This document shows, piece by piece, positions 1 through 11,385 of a stretch of 64,000 bases of DNA; within the stretch, counting starts at the first letter, position 1, and each line of letters opens with the position of its first letter. The notes under the pieces are model-generated. The model saw only the letters and a list, made by a program, of their open reading frames with translations, was not told where the DNA came from and searched no databases. The position numbers were made by a program, and so were the translations under genes. The stretch is from Mesorhabditis belari (taxonomy: Eukaryota; Nematoda; Chromadorea; Rhabditida; Rhabditidae). The stretch covers positions 9,197,415-9,261,414 of the forward strand of contig CAUEEP010000743.1 of assembly GCA_958450365.1 (NCBI GenBank). The letters run 5' to 3'.

Positions 1-45
1 ACTGAAAAAAGAAATATTGAAACTTTAATCAACTAATTAACAACT

Positions 46-512
46 ACCGTATTTTCTCTAATAGTAGTGTACCCAAAGCTTTGCCTAAATTCCTCGAAAT
101 CTCGAAAAGCGCTTATCAGAACCTATCGATGTGGGGTCGGAAAATGTAGCTGACGATGAGATCTAGTGGGGGATTTAAGTGTTGAGCTTCTGGGGAAAAC
201 TTGGAAACTGTAAAATAGTCACCAACTTGGCTCACCGGGAAATATTAGGGAAATAGATCAGTCTGATCTACTAGCCTAACCTAGAATAATATACCGTCTT
301 CTCTCTAATAGTAGTGTACCCTAAGCTTCCCTAAATTACTCGAAATCTCGAGAACCACTTATCAGAACCTATCGATGTGGGGTCGGAAAATGTAGCTGAC
401 GATGAGATCTAGTGGGGATTTGAGTGTTGAGCTTCTGCAAAAGCTTTGAAACCGTAAAATAGTCACCAACTCGGCTCGCCGGGGATGCACTACTCTTAGA
501 GAAAATACGATA
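46..512. repeat. MITE of the TACCGTATTTTCTCTAATAG family, internally duplicated
   Basis: The element starts with taccgtattttctctaatag-type ends and finishes with the inverse (ctcttagagaaaatacg). Inside it, a unit of about 240 bases is present twice in tandem (around 46-240 and 290-485). Both copies contain gatgtggggtcggaaaatg and gacgatgagatctagtgggg. It probably lies in an intron of the NRF-6-like gene. Confidence 0.7.
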
Positions 513-569
513 ACAACTAATTACTAAAAAAAAGTTGCCAAATTAACCAATTTTCAGTATTTTCAGTAC

Positions 570-2041
570 CTTACTCGCTCCTTTCACATTCATGATCCCT
601 TTCACATTGGTTGACAGAGAAAATGCCATGAAAAGACGATACCATAACACTAAAAGATCGAATATAAATAATAGAAATTTCTATAAACAAAACAAAAGCA
701 AAATAATAAACAAATTGAGTTTATGACCAACATTTCTCAATCGTTGTCTCTTTAATGTAATCCGGAAAGGAAATAGTCGACAATTCCCGAAGCGATACTC
801 ATCACGATGATGATTATCATTAAAATTCTAAAATCTTTCGAATGAAATCTCATTTTCCTAAATCACAAACCCGATAAACCACGAGAACCAATTCGTTTTG
901 TTGACTCGAGCAAAGTCGTTGTTGACTATAAGGCAGATATTTGCTGAAAAGTCACTTTCGATTTTGCATTTAAATTGAAATAATTGAAATAATTGAAATA
1001 ATTGAAACTTAAACGAACTCTCATTTTCGTGAAGTTTTCTCAATTCAGGCACTTTGCATGATTTTGGAAGACATTGATCGAAAGCAGCAACAATTGTCCC
1101 TGTCGCACAGATATCACCATCTTCTTTACCAAAATAGAATCTAAAATCATCAAGATTCGAATTGGATTTTCATTTTAGCTTTTATATTAAAATGTTTTTA
1201 GAATAAACTTTGTTTCATTCACCTAAAAATATCACCCTCCCAGGTATGCGATCGAGACGGATCTCGGTACTCGATCTGACGGCACTCATCGAATCGTCCT
1301 GAAATCCTTTTTCTGTAAAACTTTTACCCAATAAAATATAGAGATTATCTAGATTACCTAGATTTCATATTATTTATTTTATTTTATTTTATTTTTATAA
1401 TTAAACCAATTTTATTGATTTGTAAAGCATAAGCACCTTGATAGACTTTTCGCCCACGCAAAAACCCTCCACTGTAAACACCATTTGAGTCGATCACTGA
1501 AAAGAGTTGAAAACTTTTACAGTACAGTAAACGCTAAGCAATTTCAATTTCACCCCACCACTTAGTGTGACTTGTTTATCGAAATCGTTCATCGTCACAT
1601 TCTTTTCAACGAACGCCTCCAGAATTCTCGCATACGATTCCTCGAGATCGGCCATATCTTCCATGCAGGCCGCGTTTGCCCAATTCGTGGCACCAATTCG
1701 CTGAAATTTTTATGTTAATAAAATGTAAGTAAATCTTTTGTTAAACTTTTGGATTTAAATCCGATTTCAAATGGATTTCAAACCTTGATCACTCGGAAAA
1801 GCCAATCTTTCATCTCGAAGCTGCGAATGCTTTGCGGTATCTGCTGAAACGAGAAGTTTAGACAGTATAAGAAGTTCAGATTTGAAATATGAAATTGTTT
1901 TTTCCAACTTACATCATTTATCTCAAGCCCATTTCTTGCCCAGAAGTTTTTCGGGGGCTTTGGGAAAGCATCGAAAAGTTGTTGACCGGTCACACAAATG
2001 GTGAGAATCCCGGTGAAGAAAGCTATTCGGTTTATTGCCAT
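570..2041 (-). CDS. NRF-6/OAC-like acyltransferase, N-terminal part (runs off the window)
   Basis: Partial multi-exon gene. Exon 1 begins at 2041 with a signal peptide (MAINRIAFFTGILTICVTG). Later exons read on in phase: a block with WANAACMEDMADLEE near 1690-1560, then DSNGVYSGGFLRGRKVYQ near 1490-1440, then GRFDECRQIEYRDPS near 1300-1245, then FDQCLPKSCKVPEL near 1085-1045. This order of cysteine-containing blocks is that of the extracellular NRF domain, which in worms precedes an acyltransferase-3 membrane domain. A hydrophobic segment follows near 830-760 (IIIIVMSIASGIVDYFL) and an exon with FMAFSLSTNVKGI at 655-572 matches the start of the acyltransferase part. Family members are multi-pass membrane proteins linked to lipid or drug transport. 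The join between the last two exons is unclear: the reading frame meets TAA just after DYFLSGLH. It may therefore be a pseudogene or carry an indel. The rest should lie left of the window. Confidence 0.7.
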
Positions 2042-2300
2042 TGACTAAAAATTCAGAGCATTTAAAGGCTTGGTTATAATATTGCAAGTGTTAAAAGAAG
2101 AACAATAAATGTTAGAATGGAGAGATGAGAGGCGATCTGGCACAGTGAGAAATTCTTGTAAAGCTGAAAAGTCAGAGCTGAAAGTCAAAGCCAACTAAGC
2201 TGAAAAGAATTAGGTTTAAATTTTAAATTCAGGAATAATATGGGACTGGATATCTATCAAAGAAACTTGCTGTTAAAGATATTCAACCTAGACACTGAAA

Positions 2301-2574
2301 CTACCGTAAATACTGTAATAGTACCCCACCCCCATAATGACGGTGCGGAGTTTTGCGTAGTCTAGCTTTGAACGAGTTTTTCTCGACACTGGTTTATGCT
2401 ACAACGCGCGCTTAGGTATCAAAAATATAGCTGAAATTCAGGGCTATTTTCTGATACCAAAAAACGCATTTTTGAAAGTACGGGTGCTTTGCAAAAAATG
2501 AAATACTAAAAAAAACTTTTGCGACTAGGCGACTGTACGAGGGGGGTGGGGTACTATTACAGTATTTACGGTAG
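2301..2574. repeat. Hairpin MITE A, intact copy
   Basis: Inverted ends ctaccgtaaatactgtaata and its complement enclose about 270 bases. Just inside the ends lie ccccaccccc and ggggggtgggg. Further copies are at 4644, 33647 and 63824. No coding capacity is visible. Confidence 0.85.
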
Positions 2575-4643
2575 TTAATTTCAATCTAAAGATCATGCTT
2601 TCTGGGGTACTGTAGTGAGAAAGGTAGCTCAGAAAGCAGCATTGCTTTGAAAAATCGAAAGATTGCCAAGTGCTAGTGATTCCCAAATCATTGAACCAAG
2701 AAGATTAGCGATTAGCACCGAATGAACCCTTTATTATATAGACATTTAATCTTATTTCCCTTACTTATTTCCCTTATCTTTCCTTTTCTCCCGTCATCTT
2801 TCACACCTAATTCCATCGACTTTCTTGTCCTTTTTTACCTTTCTCTTTTTGGTAATCACTTTAATTTCCCTAAAAGTTGACTCATCTCATCCGTGACGTT
2901 TGCTTTCTCGATATCTTTATGTGTTTCGGGTGATTATTCACAGAGGCGAACTTCAGAATCAATTCGATTGTAAATGAATATATATGGAAATTAAAGAAAA
3001 TGGGAAAGCGGGGGTGGTCAGCTGATTGTGGATGGCAGGGAATCATTGCTGAAAAAACAGTGCCTGTTTTGATGATAGAGCACAAGACACAACTAGGTGT
3101 TAACCAGTACTTTATGCCCCTGGAAAACGCACCCTCTCTAGCATACCTCTTTATCGTTTTTAATCTCTTCCAAAATCAGCTCTGACCATTGGTTTTTAAG
3201 TTTTTGTTTTGTAAGCATTGGATAAGAATTTGTTTAAGAAAAACTGTTTGAAAAAAATGTCGTGCTTTTAACTGGGCTTCTCACAATCGTTTTTTAAACC
3301 ACTCTTTTGGATAAAGAATTCGAAAGCATTCGAAAGCAAGTAAGAAAGAAAATGCGTGTTTTTTGTTATTGTAAAATCTTTATTTTTACACATTTATGAC
3401 TTTGAGAAATATAAATGATACTCAATAGTCATGAAATGAAATGCAGTCATGAAATGCAATCATATACTTTTTGAGCTACTCAAAAATCTTGCCTTCTCAC
3501 ATTGGATGTGTGTAACATTTTGTATATACCAAAGAAAGTGCACAAGTCTACTTTCGAAAATCGATTAATTGATGAGATTTACAGCACAATTTTTCGTAAA
3601 CTCTTTGAAAAGGCATGTCTTTTTATGCTCATATTTTTTTACAATCTACACACAATTGAAATTCGTATTCCCAATTCAGAGATACTCTAGTTTTCCGTCT
3701 TGATTGAGATTTAACGAGTACCGATTTCGTTTTTGGTTTTTATTCGAACTTCCCCTTAACCCTAACCAATTCAAAATTTACATAGACAAAAAAACTTTGC
3801 CAACCCACTTTCAAGATCAAAAGAGATACGAACATTGTTCTTTTTGGTACATCTCTATTTCCGGTGATCACCCCCTTTCCCTTCATTTCTTTCACGAACC
3901 ATTGAATAACAAACGAGCTGATAAGAACGGGCAAAAGACTCGTAAATCAGAAAATCTGTAATCTTTTTTCTGAAATCATTTTCTCGATCAATTTGATTAG
4001 AGATTGAATTTCAAATAAAGAATTTTTTTTTTGAACAACAGTCTGGAAGAGATCAGAGCCAGTCAAAAAGTGACACAAAATAGCCACCGGAAACAATAAA
4101 CAAATGAAAAGACAGAGAGTTTATTCATTTGACATTTCTTAGCCAAATGAAAAGCAAATGATAAGACATTGTGAAGCATTGTGACCATTTGAAGGATGTT
4201 TCCATGATTCAGAAGTCAGGAGTTGAGTTTTGGTTTCTCGTAGACCCAGGCACTTTTATGGATCAGGTTTTCAGCAAAGACTGGCTTCTGGCTTGGCTTT
4301 ACTTGTCCTGGCTCGAGAAAATTGCTTACTTGTGCAAGTGCAATATTTTTCGAGAATTTCTTAAATCATTGATCTTCACATATTTTAGATTTCAGATCAT
4401 TGCCCACTTTTTTGCAGGCAATTAAACAATAAGACGACTTTCTCTAAACTCTGATGATTCAGCGTCTTAAAAGCTCATTGCAAAGCTTATCTTGCATATA
4501 AACCTGATGACAAATCGACTTTGACGCTGTTTTCGCGTAAAGAAAAATTGGTTTTTGTTCGTTGATCAAACTAAACTAATGGAAAGTTCTTTTTGAGAAA
4601 ACTGATGTAGAAATGCGTTTACCGAAAAACTATCTGTACTCAG
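2575..4643. other. Gene-poor intergenic DNA
   Basis: Only short open frames without splice support or recognisable motifs are present. A short direct repeat (catgaaatgaaatgcagt type) lies near 3430. I see no RNA gene or conserved exon. Confidence 0.5.
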
Positions 4644-4825
4644 CTACCGTAAATACTGTAATAGTACCCCACCCCCTCGTACAGTCGCGTAGTCGCAAAA
4701 GTTTTTTAGTATTTCATTTTTTCAAAGCACCCGCACTTTCAAAAAATGCGTCTTTGGTATCAAAAAATAGCCCTGAATTTCAGCTATTTTTTGATATCTA
4801 AGCGCGCATTGGTTGGTTTTTTTTT

Positions 4826-4923
<98 letters not shown>

Positions 4924-5048
4924 GTGTTTAAAAAAAAATTATTTTTTTTTATTTTATTTTTATTCTTTAAAAAAGGAAAGGAGGGGGGGGGGGGGGTTTT
5001 GGTTTTATAAAAAAAAGAAAAGGGAAAAGGGAAAAAGGGAAAAAAAAG

Positions 5049-5118
<70 letters not shown>

Positions 5119-5211
5119 AGGAAGGGGGAAAAAATTAAATTTTTTTTTTTTTTGGGGGGGGGGAAAAAAAAAGGAAAAAAAAAAAAGAAAAAGGAGAAGG
5201 GGGGGGGGGGG

Positions 5212-5247
<36 letters not shown>

Positions 5248-5250
5248 AAA

Positions 5251-5284
<34 letters not shown>

Positions 5285-5411
5285 AAAGAAAGAAAGGAAA
5301 AAAAAAAAAATAGTATAAACCAGTGTCAAGAAAAACGCGTCCAAAGCTAGACTACGCAACGCTCCGCACCGTCATTATGGGGGTGGGGTACTATTACAGT
5401 ATTTACGGTAG
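4644..5411. repeat. Hairpin MITE A with a 500-base homopolymer centre
   Basis: The same terminal and subterminal sequences as the 2301 copy are present in inverse orientation. At the middle of the element, positions 4811-5310 are almost pure runs of T, A and G where the intact copies have only a few bases. The flanks resume at the expected place (tataaaccagtgtc). The block is either an assembly artefact at a hairpin or a real homopolymer insertion. Confidence 0.85.
4811..5310. repeat. Homopolymer block
   Basis: About 500 bases of long T, A and G runs with almost no C. It sits at the palindrome centre of the surrounding MITE. Any open frame here (for example poly-phenylalanine) is meaningless. 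Confidence 0.95.
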
Positions 5412-5538
5412 TAATTCTAAAAAATATTGTAATTTCTAATTCTAATTCTAAAACAGAAGAAACTTGTTGGAAATACATTAAATTTTTGCTTTTTTGTGCT
5501 AGAAAAGGCTTGTTTTTATCAGAAAAAGTACAAGTTTA

Positions 5539-6062
5539 TTAGGTTGATGCATAAGTCTTTTCGTTTTTTTCGTACTTCTGTTAAAAAGTAACAAATTCAC
5601 CAATTAATCTATAGTTTGCTCTATAAAAAAAGTGTTTTTTTGTTCAATTTGCATCTTTTTAAATGAATTTCGGTTCACTTTCAAGCAAATTCGAGAGTGA
5701 AAAACGCCTTTTTCGTAAAAATCTATAAAAAACTCTACGGAAAAATTGGCTGAATGAATTTCTCTGAAATTTTGGCGAAATATCAAACGTTTTTTTTCTC
5801 TATCTTTTATCTATTGACACGAAGATAGGTTTTCTTTAGCTAAGGTGTCTAAACCGCATCATCGAGTTAGCCCTTTTTGACTACCCGACTTCATACTCTC
5901 AAGAAAATCCGAGCATAAAATATTTTTAAACCCGTTTTAATGTTATTTTGCAGAAAAATAATTGGTTTTTCTAATGAAATCAACAAAGCCAATTTAATTG
6001 GTGCATTTGTTGGCTTGAAACGGCAGACGAAAAAACAGAAAAGACTTATGCATCAGCCTGTT
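5539..6062. repeat. ~520-base mariner-like MITE, copy 1
   Basis: Ends read ttaggttgatgcataagtct and its near complement (agacttatgcatcagcct). The interior holds caccaattaatctatagttt, shared with the copy at 8035. The terminal TTAGGTTGRTGCA resembles mariner ends, so it was probably moved by a mariner transposase. Confidence 0.75.
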
Positions 6063-6128
6063 TATGTCATAAAAAAAAAAAGTGTACAAGTGTACAGTCT
6101 GTTATTGAATTTAGCTTCTAAAATTCTA

Positions 6129-7395
6129 TTAGGTTGGTGCAGATGAAACTTCCCGTCACGCTTGTTTCTTTACATTTTGGACCTAATAAAAAGTTTTTAT
6201 TGATATATTTGTCTATCTGAAAGTGCGTCTCTTTGCGCGTCTTTTGATATCTAGGACTCATGCGTTTTAATTAATTTGAAGTAATTTTTAGCTTCTAGAA
6301 AATGGTTGACCAAAAATGTCGAGTGCGGGTTTGCTTTTATTGTATGATTTTAAACAAGGCTTGGGGAGTTGGCTGCGGAATCTCATCGTGCTCTGTCAAA
6401 GCATTCGGCAATGACGTGTTGGCCGAACGTCAATGCCAGACTTGGTTTTTCAGCGCTTCTGAGACGGTGATGAAAGTTTGGAAGACGAAAAACGCGGGAA
6501 TCCGCCTCTGGAAATTGTCAACAACGATGAGTTGAAGAACGCCATCGAATCGGATCCATGCCAGACAACTTGGGAGTTTGCAGAGCCGTTTGACTCTCGA
6601 CCATGCAACCATCCTCCGCCATTTGCACGCAATTGGTTGGGCGAGTCGGTGTGGAAAATGGATGCCACATCAGCTCAGCGACCCAAACAAGCCGACTCGA
6701 GTTACGATGGCTGGAATTCTCGTCCGCCGCGCAAAGACCGCCGGTTTTTCGACTCCATTGTTACGGCGAAGATGAAAGTGGAAATGTTACGACAACACAA
6801 CGAGAGCAGCGGTGGTTGGACGCCGGTGAACCCCCAAAACCGACTCCAAAACCGAATATCCACGGAAAAAGGTGATGCTTTGTATTTGGTGCAGACCGTA
6901 GAGTCTCGTGTATTTTGGAGGTGCTGGATTCGGGCCAAAGAGTCACGGCGGATCTCTACAAAGCCCGAATTGAGCCGCGTGAACCAGGCATTACGTCGTC
7001 AAGGCAATAACACGGCGCCTGCGGCATTCCTTCCGATAACGCTCGACCCCACACCCGCGGAGATCACTCAGCAGATCGGGGTGAGGCTGGGAGTTTCTGC
7101 CTCATCCGCCATATAGCCGGACTTGGCCCCATCCGACTACCACTTATTTCGGTCCATGCAGCACTCTTTAGCAGAAAAAAATTCAAAAACCGCGAAGAAG
7201 TTGAAATCTGGGTGTCCAACTTCTTCCCGAGTCGCAGTTGCCCTGAGTTCTTCGAAAAGGGCATCCATTCTCTGCGTGGAAGATGGCAAAGAGTCATTGA
7301 TAATGATGGCGAATATCTTTGGACTGAGGTTCTGTTATTAGGATTTTATAATAAATTCTCTTTATGGTTCCAACGGAAGTTTCATTCATTCAAAA
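6129..7395 (+). pseudogene. Degenerate mariner transposon
   Basis: The left end ttaggttggtgcagatgaaa is typical of mariner. A decayed right end lies near 7363-7395 (gaagtttcattcatt). The transposase starts near 6302 and is broken across all three frames. Recognisable pieces, in order, are: an N-terminal helix-turn-helix remnant; LEIVNNDELKNAIESDP; DHATILRHLHAIG with WMPHQLSDPNK; the QWLDAGEPPKPTPKPNIHG type block in shifted frame; and LAPSDYHLFRSMQHSLAEK near 7120-7180. The acidic residues expected at the catalytic positions are missing or out of frame. The copy cannot encode an active enzyme. Confidence 0.85.
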
Positions 7396-8034
7396 TAGCA
7401 GAATTCATTTCTTTACCCTACAAAAAGTTTCCTTTTTAAGACAATTGCGTGTCAATTTGTATCACCATTTGAAATCTACCCCTCCCTAAGAGAAAATTTT
7501 CAATGCAAAAATACAAATCTCGCTCCTGGCCACTATAAAAAATGTTCTTCATGGTCAATCTAATCGATTACATGTAATTGGAAGAAAATTCATATATTTC
7601 TTCCATTATTTTCTCAACTTAAACAATTCTATTTAACTATACATTTAAATGTGTTCCAAGGGAGATTTCCTTTTCATTTTTCTTTCCATATGATTAGTAA
7701 TAATTTTATTTTATTTTTTGATTTGATTTGATTTCTAATACAGACCATGGGATAGAAAATGTGCTATTTTTGTTTTAAAAATGTGCCTTCTCCTGGTGGA
7801 ATACTTAAAGAAAATTGATGAGAAGTAGACGGGTTTTTTTGATAGAGTGAGTAGATGACGAATTGTCTGAAAGGGTAAAAACGCCAAGTTTTACAGGAAT
7901 TCGTACGGGTTTCTTCGTTTTACACTTCAAAAACAATCATTGTAACATCTATAATGCAAGAACGTGTAATAGTTGTCTCTTGTTTTCTCATTTCTTGTTG
8001 TCAGTTTAACAGTTAGTCACTTGTCACATGGAGA
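7396..8034. other. Intergenic, no gene seen
   Basis: AT-rich sequence without splice-supported frames. A small tgatttgatttgattt repeat lies near 7715. Confidence 0.5.
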
Positions 8035-8552
8035 TATTAGATTGGAAACTTGAAAGTTGGTACACTTATTCATTGCATTTTTTAGAAATAACTAGCGCAC
8101 CAATTAATCTACAGTTTTCACGAATAAAAAGGTTCATTTATTGTCTAAAATAGGCTTTTAATAGCTTTAGAAAAGCTTCGATTTTGTAGGTTTTTAGGGG
8201 GTAAGACGTTGAGGACCCAAAAATGATGAATACTCGATGAAACAATTTGAGCACTTTCTTCCACATAAAACGATTTTAGTGTAAATAAAAAAAAGAGAGA
8301 GCATAACAATTTAGATAAATAGCTAAATTTTCAGCTAGATCTATTCAGTCGTTTTTATTATAGTTCCATTTGAAGAATTTTCAGAAAAAAACTCTAATTT
8401 CTACTGAAATTCGTTTCAAAAGTTACCCAAATTTCCTTAAGAATGTCTTAAATTAGTTAATATATAACTTTTTATTTAGAGATTTAGAGAAGTCTAATTC
8501 AATTTGGCGTCTTAAATATGTTTTATGGAACTTTCAAGTTACCAATCTAATC
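8035..8552. repeat. ~520-base MITE, copy 2
   Basis: Left end tattagattggaaacttgaa and right end ttcaagttaccaatctaat are inverted repeats about 25 bases long. The interior shares caccaattaatctacagttt with the 5539 copy, and the aaattttcag segment with both other copies. Confidence 0.7.
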
Positions 8553-8979
8553 GTTTTGGAAAACAAATTTTCTACACGAGCTTTCTGAAGCTTAGAATCA
8601 TTTCTAAGCTTCAGATTAGAAATGATTGAGATTAGAAATGACTCTACTTCAGATTAGAAATGACTCTACCGCAACTTTCTTGACTATTTTCATTTGAGAC
8701 TCTACCGCAACTTTCTTTACTATTTGTTATTTTAGAAGTTTGAAAAAATGTAACTTATGAATTCAAAGTTATTTTCTCTTTCTCTTCCCTCCAGGGAATT
8801 CAAAATGCAACGTTCGAATTGGAAATCTCAAAAAATTGAATGATTAAATTAGAGTTTTAGCGAATTTTCGTAACCACGAGGTGTCGGGCGTCAAAAAAAA
8901 TTTAGAAACAAAAGCACAAACGAGAAAAAATTGAAAGTTCTTGGATCAAAAAAGTTTAGCTTACATTGAATTCGTTCAA
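8553..8979. repeat. Short duplicated segments upstream of the chemoreceptor
   Basis: Direct repeats of attagaaatgactctac and ctctaccgcaactttctt lie at 8612-8720. A small inverted repeat (agcttagaatcatttctaagct) is near 8588. The remainder up to 8979 should include the receptor promoter, but no element is recognisable. Confidence 0.55.
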
Positions 8980-10426
8980 ATGTTCAATTTATCCGCTCTT
9001 GTCATTAGAATGACGATGACCGAGGATCGACTCTTTGCGACGATTGCTCAACCGATCTCCGTCATGAATATTCTATTGAACATTTTGCTCATTGTGGTGA
9101 TTCGATTGAAATCGGGAAAAGAGATGAGTGCATATAAACATATACTAACTCTGCAGACACTATTGTCACTGGGATTCGCCTCACTGCAAGCTGTCTCATT
9201 GCCGGTGAGTTCAACTTGAGTTCATCATTTTAAGTACTTTGTAAGTACTTGTAAGTACTTGTTAAGTACTTGTAAGTACTTGTTAAGTACTTGTAAGTAC
9301 TTGTTAAGTACTTGTAAGTACTTGTAAGTACTTGTTAAGTACTTGTGTTCAAAAACACTACCAACTGTACTTGAACACCAATAGAATACTGTCATTTGAG
9401 TGTTTTTATGGTTGAACAATAATACAGTCATAATACGGTCACAGTTACACTCAACTTTCCATTTCCAGTACTGGATCTCCGTCCCAGGCGCCTTTGTGCT
9501 GATGCCAACCGGAATACTTCGGTAAAAAGTCAGCGTTTTCTTTCAAAATCGACTTTTAGTGACACACCCTACGGAGCCTGGGTCTGTTATGTACTGTGTG
9601 GACTCTGTGGAGAAGTGAATGTGATGTTGGCAACGACTTTCCTTTTCAATTACATCAATATGTGCAAGTAATCAATATGTGCATACTATCAATGAAAGAA
9701 CACTCTAGACCATCTCTCAAAATGTATCTCCGATCAACTACTGTAATCCTTGTCGTGGCGTTTGTCCATTTCTCGTTGACGATCATTTGGACAGTTGTTG
9801 TGGAGATATTTTGTGGCGCTTCTGATACAGTTTACTCGTTGGCAAAAAGAACCGGCTATGGCGAAAAATATTCAGATAACAAAAGGAGCCTTTATGGGAT
9901 TTGCACTTGAAGTGAAATTTTGAATTTTGAAAAAAAAATGCAAACGAAATATTTCTCAGAGCACAAAGCAATTGGAGTTTCTCGTTGGTCTTCTCATTTC
10001 GATGACTTTCTTGATGATCGTTTTCTCGATTTGTTCAGCGATCATGATGTTCTGTGGCCTCAAAATCTACACAATGTTAAAGCAGAATGGCAGAAGTCGA
10101 AAAACGAGATCACTGCAGAGGAAAATCTTCTTTATGTTACTCGTGCAGGTGGGAAAAGGTTAACAGTAAATTTAAGCCAATGATTTTAGACTTGTTGTCC
10201 AATCGTTTTCCTCCAAACGCCATCTTTTTTCAACATTGTCTCAACAGCCACCGGATTTCAACAACGTAAAGAGATTGAGCACAAAAATTCATAACTTTTT
10301 TCAGCCAACTATTTACCCTTCCCGTTAGCTTTGTTGCTACAATTCTACGCAACCTCGCATTTTTTGTCCACCATTTTATTTATCAAGGATTATCGCAGAT
10401 ATTTCATTAGCTGCTTTAGAAAGTAG
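8980..10426 (+). CDS. Seven-transmembrane chemoreceptor, SRH/STR superfamily
   Basis: Start chosen at ATG 8980, about 20 bases after a likely splice-leader acceptor. Seven exons can be joined in phase. The first gives TM1-2 (SVMNILLNILLIVVIRL, then SAYKHILTLQTLLSLGFAS). Next come YWISVPGAFVLMPTGILR and TPYGAWVCYVLCGLCGEVN, then KMYLRSTTVILVVAFVHFSL. A long exon at 9961-10148 carries FLVGLLISMTFLMIVFS, then a basic loop with RSRKTRSLQRK. The final exon has LALLLQFYATSHFLSTILF followed by KDYRRYF and a TAG at 10424. The terminal HxxxSTI...YR pattern is typical of nematode SRH-type receptors that act in chemosensory neurons. An intron at about 9668-9708 is needed to avoid a stop after YINMC. The join after EIFCGASDT is inferred. 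Confidence 0.75.
9232..9345. repeat. Intronic minisatellite (AAGTACTTGT)n
   Basis: A 10-11-base unit, aagtacttgt(t), is repeated about ten times inside the first intron of the chemoreceptor gene. Each unit contains the palindrome AAGTACTT. Confidence 0.9.
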
Positions 10427-10663
10427 GTTTTGAATAGGAAAGTCAAAATAAAATTAGCTCTATTAGTGGATAGACAGTAATAATCTTGTCTTTGGTACAG
10501 TTACATTAACTCTACGAGTACCGTAATCTGGCTGGGTACAGTTGCTCGTAGTATCACTTGACTTGATACCGTAATCCATAAGGGTTTGTTGGTTCAAATA
10601 TATACCGTAAGGCACCCTGAGATAGACCAATTTCGTGCTAATTTTAAATGACAGTCTTTTTAC

Positions 10664-11037
10664 GGGGTGGGACAAATGCTACCTTTTTCGCTGGAAAAGG
10701 CCTTAGGAAAGACCGTAGAGCTTCAAAAATGTTTTCATATAAGGGAATCGTATGCGTAGATTCCGAATTTCGACAAATCAGACCTCGTTGACACGTCAAA
10801 TTTGGGCTAAAAGGCAAAAACTACGCAACTCAACGTTTTTCTGCAGTTTTTTGCCTTTTAGCCCAAATTTGACGTGTCAACGAGGTCTGATTTGTTGAAA
10901 TTCGGAATCTACGCATACGATTCCCCTTATATGAAAACATTTTTTGAAGCTCTACGGTCTTTCCTAAGGCCTTTGCCAGCGAAAAAAGGTGTGCAAATGT
11001 CCAGGTGCGCAAAAAAATCGCATTTGTCCCACCGCCC
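10664..11037. repeat. Hairpin MITE B, copy 1
   Basis: Ends ggggtgggacaaatgctacc and its inverse (cgcatttgtcccaccgccc) enclose two long inverted arms at about 10690-10830 and 10845-10990. The arms share ccttaggaaagaccgtagag. Arms i and ii are very similar to those at 21975. Confidence 0.85.
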
Positions 11038-11385
11038 TTCTTACTTTCAAATTCGACTCTTAAATTCAGACTATGCCATTAGATTTTCATCCAGTTTTGA
11101 TAGAGGCACAGTTACAAAATTAAAATTAAAATTAATACGCTATGTAGGACAGTGGGTCGGTACAGAAGTGCGAGCAGTATCGGGACGAGTGAATTGAATG
11201 TCATGTCGAAGGGAGCAGCGGGTACTGTGTCGAATGCTTGAAGGGATCCAAATTGATTCATCAATATACCCAAATTAATCTCATTTTTATGCACAAAACC
11301 ATTTCAGAACTTTGATAAATCTTACTTTGTACAAGCGAGAGAAATGCACAGGACAGAAACAGACACGGTTTTCCAAATAACGCCC

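Noticed and set aside
4746..4931. Poly-phenylalanine open frame
   Set aside because: It lies across the homopolymer block, which is probably an artefact.
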